Positions 26,067 through 35,915 of a stretch of DNA of 64,000 nt are shown piece by piece (positions within the stretch are counted from its first letter, which is position 1; each line of letters starts with the position of its first letter). Source of the stretch: Brasilonema sennae CENA114 (GTDB lineage Bacteria > Cyanobacteriota > Cyanobacteriia > Cyanobacteriales > Nostocaceae); NCBI RefSeq assembly GCF_006968745.1, contig NZ_CP030118.1, forward strand, positions 4,368,399 through 4,432,398, in the 5' to 3' direction. The position numbers and the translations under genes were made by a program. Below the pieces are notes generated by a model. The model saw nothing but the letters and a program-made list of their open reading frames with translations. It ran no database searches and was not told the origin of the DNA.

Positions 26067-29000
26067 ATGCAAGAAATAGTGGTTGGCTATACTCATTCTG
26101 TTGATGATTCTTCTGCCTTAACTGAGCAGGAGCGACATAAAATATTGGTGGAATGGAATGATACAACGGTAGATTATCCTAAACATTTGTGCATACATGA
26201 ACTATTTGAAGCACAAGTAGAAAAAACTCCAGACAATATTGCTGTCGTCTTCGATGAGCAGAAACTTACTTATCAACAGTTGAATCACCGAGCCAACAAA
26301 ATAGCACATTATCTGCAATCTTTGGGTGTAGGGACAGAAGTACTAGTAGGGATTTGCGTTGAACGTTCTTGGGAAATGGTAGTGGGAATGTTGGGAATTC
26401 TCAAGGCGGGTGGAGGATATGTGCCGCTAGATCCAACGTATCCCAAAGAGCGTTTATCGTTTATGCTGTCAGATTCACAAGTGCAAGTACTGTTAACCCA
26501 GCAAAAGTTTGTTGAAGAATTTTCTGAAAGCGGGGTGAAGACGGTTTGTTTGGATAGGGATTGGGAAGCGATTAGCCGCCAGAGTCAAGAAAATCCTACT
26601 AGCGATGTGACGCCTGAAAACCTGGCTTATGTGATTTATACCTCTGGTTCTACAGGAACACCAAAGGGAGTCGCTGTACCGCATCGGGCTGTCAATCGGC
26701 TAGTATGCAATACCAATTACGTGCAGTTTACAGCTAGCGATCGCATTGCCCAAGCCTCAAATGCTTCCTTTGATGCAGCCACTTTCGAGATCTGGGGTTC
26801 TCTCCTGCACGGGGCTAGGCTGGTGGTGATTCCTCAGAATGTTGTGCTTTCGCCCGAGGATTTTGCCGCGTCCATCCACGAACAAAAAATCAGTGTATTA
26901 TTCTTGACCACAGCCTTATTTAATCAGTTAGCGAGTATTGTCCCTCACGTATTTAAAGACCTGCGATACTTGCTATTTGGTGGTGAAGCTGTAGATCCCA
27001 AGTCAGTTCAAGCAGTTCTGAGAAATGGATTGCCACAACGATTGCTACATGTTTATGGCCCGACTGAGAGTACAACATTCTCTTGTTGGTATCTGGTGCA
27101 AAATGTACCAGAAGGGGCAACAAATCTCCCAATTGGTCGCCCGATATCTAATACACAAATATATATATTAAACTCCAAACTTCAACCAGTCTCTATTGGT
27201 ACTCCTGGTGAATTATATATTGGTGGCGACGGTTTGGCACGAGGTTACCTAAATCGCCCAGATTTAACCGAAGAAAAATTTATTCCCAATCCCTTTGGCA
27301 ATTCAAAATTATATAAAACAGGTGACTTAGGCCGCTATTTACCAAATGGTAATATTGAGTTTTTGGGTCGAGTCGATCATCAGGTAAAGATTCGTGGCTT
27401 TCGTATTGAACTCTTAGAAATTGAGGCGGTTTTGAGTCAACACCCGGACGTATCTCAAGCAGTGGTAATCGTCCGTGAAGACATACCTGGTGATAAGCGG
27501 CTTGTTGCTTATATTGTCCTTAATCAAAAACTGGAAGCGATGCCTGCGGCGGGCTTTGCCTACGCTACTACTTTAAAAAGCTTCCTGGAAGAAAAGCTGC
27601 CCAATTACATGGTGCCAGCAGCCTTTGTGATTTTGGACTCCTTGCCCCTCACGCCTAATGGCAAGGTGGATCGTCGGAACCTGCCCGCCCCTGATCGCAC
27701 ACGCCCCGATTTGGAAGCAACCTTTGTGGCACCTCGTAACCCAATTGAGGAGAAGTTAGCGGTCATCTGGGCGGAGTTACTAGGACTTGAACAGATTGGA
27801 GTCAATGATAATTTTTTCCATCTGGGTGGTCATTCCCTAATTGCAACTCAGATGCTTTCTCGCGTGCGCGAAGTTTTACCGGTCGAGTTATCCTTTCACC
27901 AAATCTTTGAAAACCCCACCATAGAAAGTTTAGCTCAACTCATCGAACAGGGTCAAAAAGAGGAACAGTGGCAACGTCCTGCCATAGAACGAATTCCCCA
28001 TGAAGGACTCTTGCCCGTCTCCTTTGCTCAAGAGCGAGTGTATTTTATCCAGCAATTAGCGCCGGAAAATAGTGCCTACCAATTCCAGGCAACGATGCGA
28101 TTTCGAGGTCGGCTTGATGTCACAGTCTTACAACAGTGCCTCAACGAGATTGTACAGCGTCATGAAATCTTTCGCACGACTTATCCAGCGATAAATGGGC
28201 GGCTATTTCAGGTCATCAACCCACACCAACCAATCAGTTTCACAGTGATTGACCTCCAGTCATTCCCGGAATCTGAGCAAGAAGCTGAGGCTCAAAAGCT
28301 AGTTGAGGCAGAAGTGCAGCAGCCCTTTGACATGAATCAACTACCCCTTGTGAGGTGGGTTTTATTAAAGTTGAGCGATCAAGAACATCTATTGATCCAC
28401 ATTGAGCATCACATGGCTCATGATGGCTGGTCATTCAACGTGTTCTTGGGTGAGTTAGTGGAACTGTATCAAGCCTTCTGTGCGGGTAAACCCTCCCCAC
28501 TAAATGAACCACGCTTGCAGTTTGCGGACTTTGCCCATTGGCAGCGTGAATGGGTAAAAACCGCAGCAGCCCAAGCCCAATTAGCCTACTGGCAACAAAA
28601 GTTATCAGGCAGTTCACCCCTGTTAGAATTACCATTAGATCGCCCGCGACCGACAGAGCAAACTTACCAAGGCGATCAAATTAGGATGGAACTTCCCATC
28701 GACTTGTGTGGATCTCTCAGAGTTCTCAGTCGTCGAGAGGGGGTGACCTTATTCATGACGATGCTGGCAGCTTTTCTTGTCATGTTGCACCGATACACTG
28801 GGCAAGATGATATTTGCGTTGGGACTGCTGTTGCCAATCGACGGATGCATGAGATAGAAAAGTTAATTGGCATGATTGTCAATAACTTGGTTTTACGCAC
28901 CGATTTGTCCGGTAATCCCACATTTCGGGAGTTACTCGGCCGAGTGCGCCAAGTGACAATGGAAGCTTACGCTAACGAAGACCTACCCTTTGATAAAGTG

Positions 29001-32000
29001 GTGGAAGTTCTCAAGCCAATACGCAACCTGAGTCACAATCCCCTGTTTCAAGTGATGTTCAGCTTCCATGATTCCCCAATGCCGGATTTGAGTCTCCCAG
29101 GCTTGGACATCAGCTTGCATGAACCCATCAGCAACAAATCCGCCAAGTTTGATCTGGATTTCCTGGTCATACCGCGTTTTGAACAAAGCGTGCAGAACGG
29201 TGCTAAAACGGGAGCTAAGGGAATTACCCTAGTCTTAGAATATAACAGCGACCTTTTTGATGCTGCCACAATCCAACAAATGCTAGAGCAGTATCAAAAA
29301 TTGCTAGAAGAGATTGTAGCTAATCCAGAGCAACAGATTGGTAAATTACCTCTGTTAACGCAATATCAACAAAAATTGCTGGTGGAATGGAATCAGACTT
29401 ATAGGGAATATACTCAAACAGAGTGTATTCATAAGTTGATTGAGTCTCAGGTAGAGTTAACGCCCGATGCTGTAGCTGTAGAGCAGGATGGTCAACAATT
29501 AACCTACCGCGAATTGAGCGATCGCACTAACCAAATAGCCCACTATCTGCAAACTTTGGGAGTCAAACCAGAAACCCTAGTTGGTATCTGCGTTGACCGT
29601 TCTCTTGAAATGATTGTTGGCTTACTCGGCATTCTCAAAGCGGGTGGTGCTTATGTTCCCCTTGACCCCGCTTATCCCAAAGAGCGACTAGCTGACATTC
29701 TCGCAGATACGCAACTAGGCATTTTGCTGACGCAAGATAAATTCCAAAATAAACTGCTAAATTATACCGGAAAAACAGTTTGTTTGGATACGGACTGGCC
29801 AGTAATCGCGCCACACAGTACAGCCAACCCGATTAGTGACGTTCAACTTAATAATCTTGCCTACATTATTTATACCTCTGGTTCTACGGGTAAACCCAAA
29901 GGAGTGATGATTGAACATCGGTCATTGTTGAATTTTGTCATGACCGCTACTCATGAATATGGAATTAATGCGGCTGACCGCATTCTCCAATTTGCGTCTG
30001 TTTGCTTTGATACATCTATTGAAGAAATCTTTCCTTGTTTGTGTGTCGGTGCAACCTTAGTGCTACGCACCGAAGAAATACTGCACTCCAGCGACGAATT
30101 TTGGCGATGTTGCGACCAATGGCAGTTAACTGTTTTGGATCTGCCTACAGCATACTGGCATCAGTTGGTAGCGGAACTTACTCCTCAAGACTCCCGAGTT
30201 CCTGAAAGTTTGAGAACTGTGATTATTGGGGGAGAAGAAGTTCAACAGGAAAAAGTGAAGCATTGGCATAGTTGCGTGGCTCATATCCCCCATCCACCGC
30301 AATTATTTAATAGTTACGGACCAACTGAAGCAACGGTTATCACCACCCTACAGTACCTCAATTCCTCAGCAGTTACTTCCGTTTCGATTGGACGACCTAT
30401 AAGCAATGCTCAGGTTTATGTTTTAGATAAATATCTGCAACCTGTACCTGTAGGAGTTCCTGGAGAACTGCACATTGGTGGAGTTTCCTTAGCTAGAGGG
30501 TATTGGCAGCGTCCTGAACTTACGGCAGAAAAATTTATTCAGAATCCGATTCCTTATGCAACCTGTGACCGACTCTACAAAACAGGAGATTTAGCAAGAT
30601 TTCGAGCAGATGGCACCCTGGAATATCTCGGTCGAGTTGACAATCAGGTGAAGATTCGTGGCTTCCGCATTGAGTTGGGAGAAATTGAGACGGTACTACG
30701 TCAACATCCACAAGTATTGCAAGCTGTCGTCATTGCACGCGTTGACATTCCCGGACAAAAGCGGCTTGTGGCTTATGTCGTACCGCACCAACCGCAACCA
30801 ACCTCCGATGAATTGCGCCATTTTCTCAAACAGAAACTGCCAAATTACATGGTGCCTTCGGCGTTTGTGTTGCTAGAAACGTTGCCGATGACTCCCAACC
30901 AAAAGGTAGACTACCGCGCTTTACCAGTGCCCGATTTTTCGCGCAGTGTCGAAGAGAAATTTATTGCCCCTCGCACACTTACAGAAGAAAAATTAGCGGC
31001 GATTTGGTCGGAAGTCTTAAGACTAGAAAAAGTCGGCATCCACGAGAACTTTTTTGAACTGGGCGGAGACTCTATCCTCAGCATTCAGATAATTTCCCGT
31101 GCCAATCAGGCGGGTATCCAAATTGCTCCTAAACAGCTATTCAAGTACCAAACCATTGCTGAGTTAGCTGTCGTAGCAGGTATAACTCGCCAAGTTAAAG
31201 CAGAACTTGGGTTAGTAACAGGATTAGTGGCGTTGACACCTATCCAGCAGTGGTTTTTTGAGCAGAAGTTGCCTGAACCTCATTACTTTAACCAGTCCAC
31301 CATGTTGGAAGTGCCGCCAGAGTTGACACATGAGCAATTGCAGCAAGTTATACAACAATTGTTACTACATCATGATGCTCTGCGTTTGCGGTTTGTGCAA
31401 CAAGGGGAAAACTGGCAGCAAATTTACGCCGCTACCCAGGAAAGTGTACCATTGAGCGTCATCGATTTGTCGCACCTTTCGCCAGAAGAACAGCAAACAG
31501 CGATGAAAGCTAAAGATGCTGAACTACAGGCTAGTTTGGATTTATCTACTGGATCAATCGTCCGAGTGGCACTGTTTATATTGGGCAAGAATCAACCAGG
31601 TCGGTTGCTGTTCATCGTCCATCACTTAGCAGTAGATGGCATTTCCTGGCGAATTTTGCTCGAAGACTTAGCTACTGCTTACCAGCAAATCAGCCGTGGT
31701 GAAGCTATTAAACTACCACCTAAGACAACTTCCTTCCAATATTGGAGCGATCGCCTAACAGAATATGGACAATCAGAGGCGCTCGCCACGGAATTAGATT
31801 ACTGGCTCAGTGAGTATAATTTTAAAGTTACTGCCTTGCCAGTTGACTATCCTTCAAATAAAGAAGATAACACCGTAGCCTCAACCGCTTCTGTGTCACT
31901 TTCTTTAACTGAAGAACAAACCCGCGCCCTATTGCAAGATGTACCCTCTGCCTACAATACTCAAATTAATGATGTGCTTTTGACTGCCCTAGTACAAAGC

Positions 32001-32651
32001 TTTGCCCAATGGACGGGAGAACGTTCTCTGCTGATTGATCTTGAAGGTCATGGACGAGAAGACTTATTTGAGGATGTGGATTTGTCGCGCACTGTAGGCT
32101 GGTTTACCACCTCATTTCCCGTTCGGTTACAGCTAGAAGAAAGTGACGATCCAGCAGAGGCTTTAAAGTCAGTCAAAGAACAACTGCGGCGTATTCCCAA
32201 CCGGGGCATTGGTTATGGTGTACTGCGATATCTGAACGAAAACGCCGCAATACGTACAAAACTACAAGCGCTACCCCAAGCACAAGTGAGTTTTAACTAC
32301 CTTGGTCAGTTCAATCAGCTTAGGACATCTGACGTGTTGGGTTTGGCTAAAGAATTGAAAGCTGAACAAAGCTTACTCAATAAGCGCAGCCACCTGTTAG
32401 GAATAAGCGGCTTGATTCGCGCAGAAAAATTAGAAATGACTTGGGCTTACAGCAAGAAAGTTCATCAAAGAACTACCATTGAGCGTTTGGCTTTGGGGTT
32501 TATGGAAGCATTAAAAACCCTGATTGGTCACTGTCAATCACCTGATGCGATCGGTCATACTCCTTCTGACTTCTCAGCAGCCAAACTGAGTCAAAAACAG
32601 TTAGATAAATTCTTAGCCAAAATCAACAAAGACAAAACCAAGAAGAGGTAG
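26067..32651 (+). CDS. aptA2: anabaenopeptin-type starter synthetase 2, A-T-C-A-T-E
   Basis: A 2194-residue protein with the same A-T-C-A-T-E layout as its neighbour. The first A domain has a different pocket, D-A-F-F-L-G-V-T-F (aliphatic: Ile/Val/Leu), read from FDAATFEIW, VLFLTTALF, LFGGEA and VYGPTESTTF. The second pocket, D-T-E-D-I-G-S-V-I, is nearly that of the Lys module in aptA1, and an epimerase follows. The protein begins with a remnant C-A linker (LTEQERHKILVEWND), implying that its A1 came from an internal module. Its C-terminus (QKQLDKFLAKINKDK) matches the aptA1 docking helix. Alternative starters of this kind are known from the Anabaena sp. 90 anabaenopeptin cluster. A palindromic repeat is inserted at 27537-27565. 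Start ATG 26067. Confidence 0.93.
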   Translation: MQEIVVGYTHSVDDSSALTEQERHKILVEWNDTTVDYPKHLCIHELFEAQVEKTPDNIAVVFDEQKLTYQQLNHRANKIAHYLQSLGVGTEVLVGICVERSWEMVVGMLGILKAGGGYVPLDPTYPKERLSFMLSDSQVQVLLTQQKFVEEFSESGVKTVCLDRDWEAISRQSQENPTSDVTPENLAYVIYTSGSTGTPKGVAVPHRAVNRLVCNTNYVQFTASDRIAQASNASFDAATFEIWGSLLHGARLVVIPQNVVLSPEDFAASIHEQKISVLFLTTALFNQLASIVPHVFKDLRYLLFGGEAVDPKSVQAVLRNGLPQRLLHVYGPTESTTFSCWYLVQNVPEGATNLPIGRPISNTQIYILNSKLQPVSIGTPGELYIGGDGLARGYLNRPDLTEEKFIPNPFGNSKLYKTGDLGRYLPNGNIEFLGRVDHQVKIRGFRIELLEIEAVLSQHPDVSQAVVIVREDIPGDKRLVAYIVLNQKLEAMPAAGFAYATTLKSFLEEKLPNYMVPAAFVILDSLPLTPNGKVDRRNLPAPDRTRPDLEATFVAPRNPIEEKLAVIWAELLGLEQIGVNDNFFHLGGHSLIATQMLSRVREVLPVELSFHQIFENPTIESLAQLIEQGQKEEQWQRPAIERIPHEGLLPVSFAQERVYFIQQLAPENSAYQFQATMRFRGRLDVTVLQQCLNEIVQRHEIFRTTYPAINGRLFQVINPHQPISFTVIDLQSFPESEQEAEAQKLVEAEVQQPFDMNQLPLVRWVLLKLSDQEHLLIHIEHHMAHDGWSFNVFLGELVELYQAFCAGKPSPLNEPRLQFADFAHWQREWVKTAAAQAQLAYWQQKLSGSSPLLELPLDRPRPTEQTYQGDQIRMELPIDLCGSLRVLSRREGVTLFMTMLAAFLVMLHRYTGQDDICVGTAVANRRMHEIEKLIGMIVNNLVLRTDLSGNPTFRELLGRVRQVTMEAYANEDLPFDKVVEVLKPIRNLSHNPLFQVMFSFHDSPMPDLSLPGLDISLHEPISNKSAKFDLDFLVIPRFEQSVQNGAKTGAKGITLVLEYNSDLFDAATIQQMLEQYQKLLEEIVANPEQQIGKLPLLTQYQQKLLVEWNQTYREYTQTECIHKLIESQVELTPDAVAVEQDGQQLTYRELSDRTNQIAHYLQTLGVKPETLVGICVDRSLEMIVGLLGILKAGGAYVPLDPAYPKERLADILADTQLGILLTQDKFQNKLLNYTGKTVCLDTDWPVIAPHSTANPISDVQLNNLAYIIYTSGSTGKPKGVMIEHRSLLNFVMTATHEYGINAADRILQFASVCFDTSIEEIFPCLCVGATLVLRTEEILHSSDEFWRCCDQWQLTVLDLPTAYWHQLVAELTPQDSRVPESLRTVIIGGEEVQQEKVKHWHSCVAHIPHPPQLFNSYGPTEATVITTLQYLNSSAVTSVSIGRPISNAQVYVLDKYLQPVPVGVPGELHIGGVSLARGYWQRPELTAEKFIQNPIPYATCDRLYKTGDLARFRADGTLEYLGRVDNQVKIRGFRIELGEIETVLRQHPQVLQAVVIARVDIPGQKRLVAYVVPHQPQPTSDELRHFLKQKLPNYMVPSAFVLLETLPMTPNQKVDYRALPVPDFSRSVEEKFIAPRTLTEEKLAAIWSEVLRLEKVGIHENFFELGGDSILSIQIISRANQAGIQIAPKQLFKYQTIAELAVVAGITRQVKAELGLVTGLVALTPIQQWFFEQKLPEPHYFNQSTMLEVPPELTHEQLQQVIQQLLLHHDALRLRFVQQGENWQQIYAATQESVPLSVIDLSHLSPEEQQTAMKAKDAELQASLDLSTGSIVRVALFILGKNQPGRLLFIVHHLAVDGISWRILLEDLATAYQQISRGEAIKLPPKTTSFQYWSDRLTEYGQSEALATELDYWLSEYNFKVTALPVDYPSNKEDNTVASTASVSLSLTEEQTRALLQDVPSAYNTQINDVLLTALVQSFAQWTGERSLLIDLEGHGREDLFEDVDLSRTVGWFTTSFPVRLQLEESDDPAEALKSVKEQLRRIPNRGIGYGVLRYLNENAAIRTKLQALPQAQVSFNYLGQFNQLRTSDVLGLAKELKAEQSLLNKRSHLLGISGLIRAEKLEMTWAYSKKVHQRTTIERLALGFMEALKTLIGHCQSPDAIGHTPSDFSAAKLSQKQLDKFLAKINKDKTKKR
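27537..27565. repeat. in-frame palindromic insert in aptA2
   Basis: GCGATGCCTGCGGCGGGCTT-type repeat adding residues AMPAAGFAYA just after the AYIV block of the first A domain. Confidence 0.68.
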
Positions 32652-32655
32652 TTTC

Positions 32656-35600
32656 GTGGATAATATCGAAGACCTTTATGAACTTTCACCCATGCAGCAG
32701 GGCATGCTTTTTCATACCCTGTATGCACCAGAATCGGAAATTTATTTTGAGCAATTGCTTTGTATTCTTTCTGGAGAATTGAATTTTCCTGGCTTTCAAC
32801 AAGCTTGGCAGCAAGTTGTGGCGCGACACCCAGTTTTACGCAGTTCCTTTTATTGGGAAGAGATAGAAAAGCCCTTGCAAATGGTGAGTAAGCAAGTGGA
32901 ACTCCCGTGGGTGGAACTGGACTGGCGGAATTTAACAGCCGATGAACAACAACAGAATTTAGAGGATTTTTTAGAAGGCGATCGCCAAAAAGAATTCGAT
33001 CTTTCTCAACCTCCCCTAATGCGCTTCACCATTATCCAACTTGGGGAAAAAACTTATCAATTTATCTGGAGTCATCATCATATTCTCTTCGATGGTTGGT
33101 CGATGCAGATTGTCCTAAAAGAAGTTTTAGCTTTGTATGAAGCTAATCAACGAGGCGAACATTTCCGCCTACTTCCCGCTCGTCCCTATCGAGAGTATAT
33201 TGATTGGTTACAACAACAGGATATTGCTCAGGCAAAGAACTTTTGGCAACAAATTCTCCAGGGGTTTGAAACTCCTACCCATTTTAGGGTAGATAAATTG
33301 ACTTTTGACAAGTCAGGGCAACAACAAACCTATGATGAAAAAGTTTTCCAATTATCTAAAACAGTAACTGACAAGCTGCAATATGAGGCGCGACAGCACC
33401 ATTTAACTTTGAATAATTTGGTGCAAGGAGCATGGGGGTTGCTACTTTCCCGCTACAGTCGGGAAAGCGATGTGGTCTTTGGTGCAACTGTATCCGGTCG
33501 CCCACCGAACCTAGCGGGAGTCGATTCAATGGTTGGGCTATTGATCAACACTCTCCCCATACGGGTACAAGTTACAGCAAAGACAGAATTATTACCCTGG
33601 CTCAAGCATTTACAAACCCAAGCATTTGAGCAGGAACAGTATGCCTACTACTCCCTGGCGGAAATTCAGCACCTAAGTGATGTTCCCCCAGGAATGCCAT
33701 TGTTTGAGAGCCTTTTAGTATTTGAAAATTATCCGCTCGATTCTGCTGAACAGAAAAATAAAAACACTTTAGAAATTAGTCATCTTCGTTGTTTTGAACG
33801 CACGAATTATCCTCTAACGATAGTGGTTAATCCTGAATCACAATTGTCTGGCAGGATTATCTATGATACCAGTCGCTTCGAGGAACAAACAATTGAGCGC
33901 ATGATTGGACATTTCCAGACATTACTACAAGGAATGGCAGCCAATCTACAACAAGATATTTCCCAATTATCTCTGCTTAGTGCAGCTGAACAAAAACAAT
34001 TAATTCTGCTAGAAAATCAACCAAAGATAGATTCTATTGATTACAAGTGTATTCATGTTTTATTTGAAGAACAGGTAGCAAAAACCCCCGACACAGTAGC
34101 AGTTGTGTATGAAAAAGAATATTTAACTTATTGGCAGTTAAATAACCGTGCCAATCAATTAGCCAATTACCTACAATCACTAGGAGTTCAACCCGAAGTA
34201 CGGGTGGGAATTTGTGTCGAGCGATCGCTTTTAATGGTGATAGGAATACTCGCTATTCTCAAAGCGGGTGGGGTTTATGTTCCGTTAGATCCAGCTTATC
34301 CTTCAGAAAGACTAGAGTTTATGTTAAAAGATGTACAGGCATCCATCTTACTAACACAAACTCATTTGTGCGAGCAGCTACTGCCAATCCACAATCAAAC
34401 TGTAGTGAATCTTGACTCAGATTGGGAAATCATTGCCCAATACAAAGAAGACAATTTAAGCAATGAAGTTAATCCAGAAAATTTAGCTTATATAATTTAT
34501 ACATCTGGCTCAACGGGAACACCAAAAGGAACAGAAGTTCCCCATCGTAGCATTCTTGGTTTTATGTTTGGGGTTGATTACATTCACCTTGATGCACAAC
34601 AGATTTGGCTACAACATTCATCAATTTCCTGGGATGCATTAACCCTAGAACTTTGGCCGCCCTTGCTTTACGGGGGACGTTGTATACTTTACCCTGGTAA
34701 AATTCCCACACCTGTTGGCTTAAGTCAGATTATCCAAGCACAAAAAGTTAATATCCTCTGGCTGACTTCCGCTTTCTTTAATCTGATAATTGATACCATA
34801 CCCCAAGGGTTGTCAGGCGTTAAACAACTATTAATTGGCGGAGAGTCCGTTTCTGTGCCTCATGTTCGTCGCGCTTTAGAACTATTACCGGAAACCCAAA
34901 TAATTAATGCTTATGGGCCTTCGGAATGTACAGTTTTTACCTGTTGTTATCCGATTCCCAAACAACTTGCTGAAAATGTTCATTCAATTCCCATTGGAAA
35001 ACCCATCGGTGACAGGACAGTTTATCTACTAGATAGAGATTTACACAGAGTTCCGATTGGCGTTCCGGGCGAAGTTTCTGTGGGCGGGGTGAGTGTTGCT
35101 AGAGGTTACTTAAATCAACCAACATTAACCCATGAAAAATTTATTCCTAATCCTTTTATTGAGGGTGACACACTTTACAAAACTGGAGATTTAGTGCGCC
35201 GTCTTCCGGATGGAAATCTGGAATTTTTAGGTCGAATAGATACACAGGTAAAAATTCGCGGTTTTCGCATTGAATTAGAAGAAATTGAAGCAGTTTTCAA
35301 TCAACATTCTGACATAAAACAAGTTGTTGTCATTACACGGGAAGATGAACCTGGAAACAAATACTTAGTTGCCTATCTCCTAACCACGGACAACCCACCA
35401 ACTGCTAGCACTCTGCGAAACTTCCTCAAGGAAAAGTTACCAGATTATATGATTCCTGCGGCTTTCGTATTTCTTGAGGAATTCCCTCTGACTCCTAATG
35501 GTAAGATAAATCGCCGTGCTTTACCTGCTCCAGATGCTTCCCAAAGAAATCTAGAGGTTGATTTTGTTGCTCCGCGCACGCCTACTGAACAAGAATTAGC

Positions 35601-35865
35601 CACAATTTGGGCTGAAGTTCTTAAATTAAAACAGGTTGGAATTCACGATAACTTTTTCGAGTTGGGGGGACATTCTTTACTAGCTACACAAGTAATTTCT
35701 AGATTGCGAGAAGCTTTTTGTCTGGATTTTCCTCTGCGTTACTTGTTTGAAAATCCAACAATTGCTGAACTCGCCCAAAAAATAATTGAGGAACAGATTG
35801 AACAAGCAGAAAATGATGACCTAACACGGATTTTAGGAGAAGTTGAGCAGTTATCAGAAGAATAA
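32656..35865 (+). CDS. aptB: anabaenopeptin-type synthetase, C-A-T (Val/Ile)
   Basis: A 1069-residue single module starting at GTG 32656, four bases after the aptA2 stop. The N-terminus (MDNIEDLYELSPMQQGMLFH) combines an acceptor docking segment with a condensation domain of the type that follows epimerases, fitting a D-Lys donor. The C domain has HHHILFDGWS. The A domain (about 460-960) has pocket D-A-L-W-L-G-A-V-F, of the Val/Ile class, from WDALTLELW, ILWLTSAFF, LIGGES and AYGPSECTVF. The carrier is FFELGGHSLLA near 1000. The acidic C-terminal tail docks to AptC. It corresponds to AptB/ApnB and adds ring residue 2 after D-Lys. Confidence 0.92.
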   Translation: MDNIEDLYELSPMQQGMLFHTLYAPESEIYFEQLLCILSGELNFPGFQQAWQQVVARHPVLRSSFYWEEIEKPLQMVSKQVELPWVELDWRNLTADEQQQNLEDFLEGDRQKEFDLSQPPLMRFTIIQLGEKTYQFIWSHHHILFDGWSMQIVLKEVLALYEANQRGEHFRLLPARPYREYIDWLQQQDIAQAKNFWQQILQGFETPTHFRVDKLTFDKSGQQQTYDEKVFQLSKTVTDKLQYEARQHHLTLNNLVQGAWGLLLSRYSRESDVVFGATVSGRPPNLAGVDSMVGLLINTLPIRVQVTAKTELLPWLKHLQTQAFEQEQYAYYSLAEIQHLSDVPPGMPLFESLLVFENYPLDSAEQKNKNTLEISHLRCFERTNYPLTIVVNPESQLSGRIIYDTSRFEEQTIERMIGHFQTLLQGMAANLQQDISQLSLLSAAEQKQLILLENQPKIDSIDYKCIHVLFEEQVAKTPDTVAVVYEKEYLTYWQLNNRANQLANYLQSLGVQPEVRVGICVERSLLMVIGILAILKAGGVYVPLDPAYPSERLEFMLKDVQASILLTQTHLCEQLLPIHNQTVVNLDSDWEIIAQYKEDNLSNEVNPENLAYIIYTSGSTGTPKGTEVPHRSILGFMFGVDYIHLDAQQIWLQHSSISWDALTLELWPPLLYGGRCILYPGKIPTPVGLSQIIQAQKVNILWLTSAFFNLIIDTIPQGLSGVKQLLIGGESVSVPHVRRALELLPETQIINAYGPSECTVFTCCYPIPKQLAENVHSIPIGKPIGDRTVYLLDRDLHRVPIGVPGEVSVGGVSVARGYLNQPTLTHEKFIPNPFIEGDTLYKTGDLVRRLPDGNLEFLGRIDTQVKIRGFRIELEEIEAVFNQHSDIKQVVVITREDEPGNKYLVAYLLTTDNPPTASTLRNFLKEKLPDYMIPAAFVFLEEFPLTPNGKINRRALPAPDASQRNLEVDFVAPRTPTEQELATIWAEVLKLKQVGIHDNFFELGGHSLLATQVISRLREAFCLDFPLRYLFENPTIAELAQKIIEEQIEQAENDDLTRILGEVEQLSEE

Positions 35866-35915
35866 GTTACACAGCAATTACTGTTTGGAAGAGTATAAAT
35901 TATACAAGAAAAATT

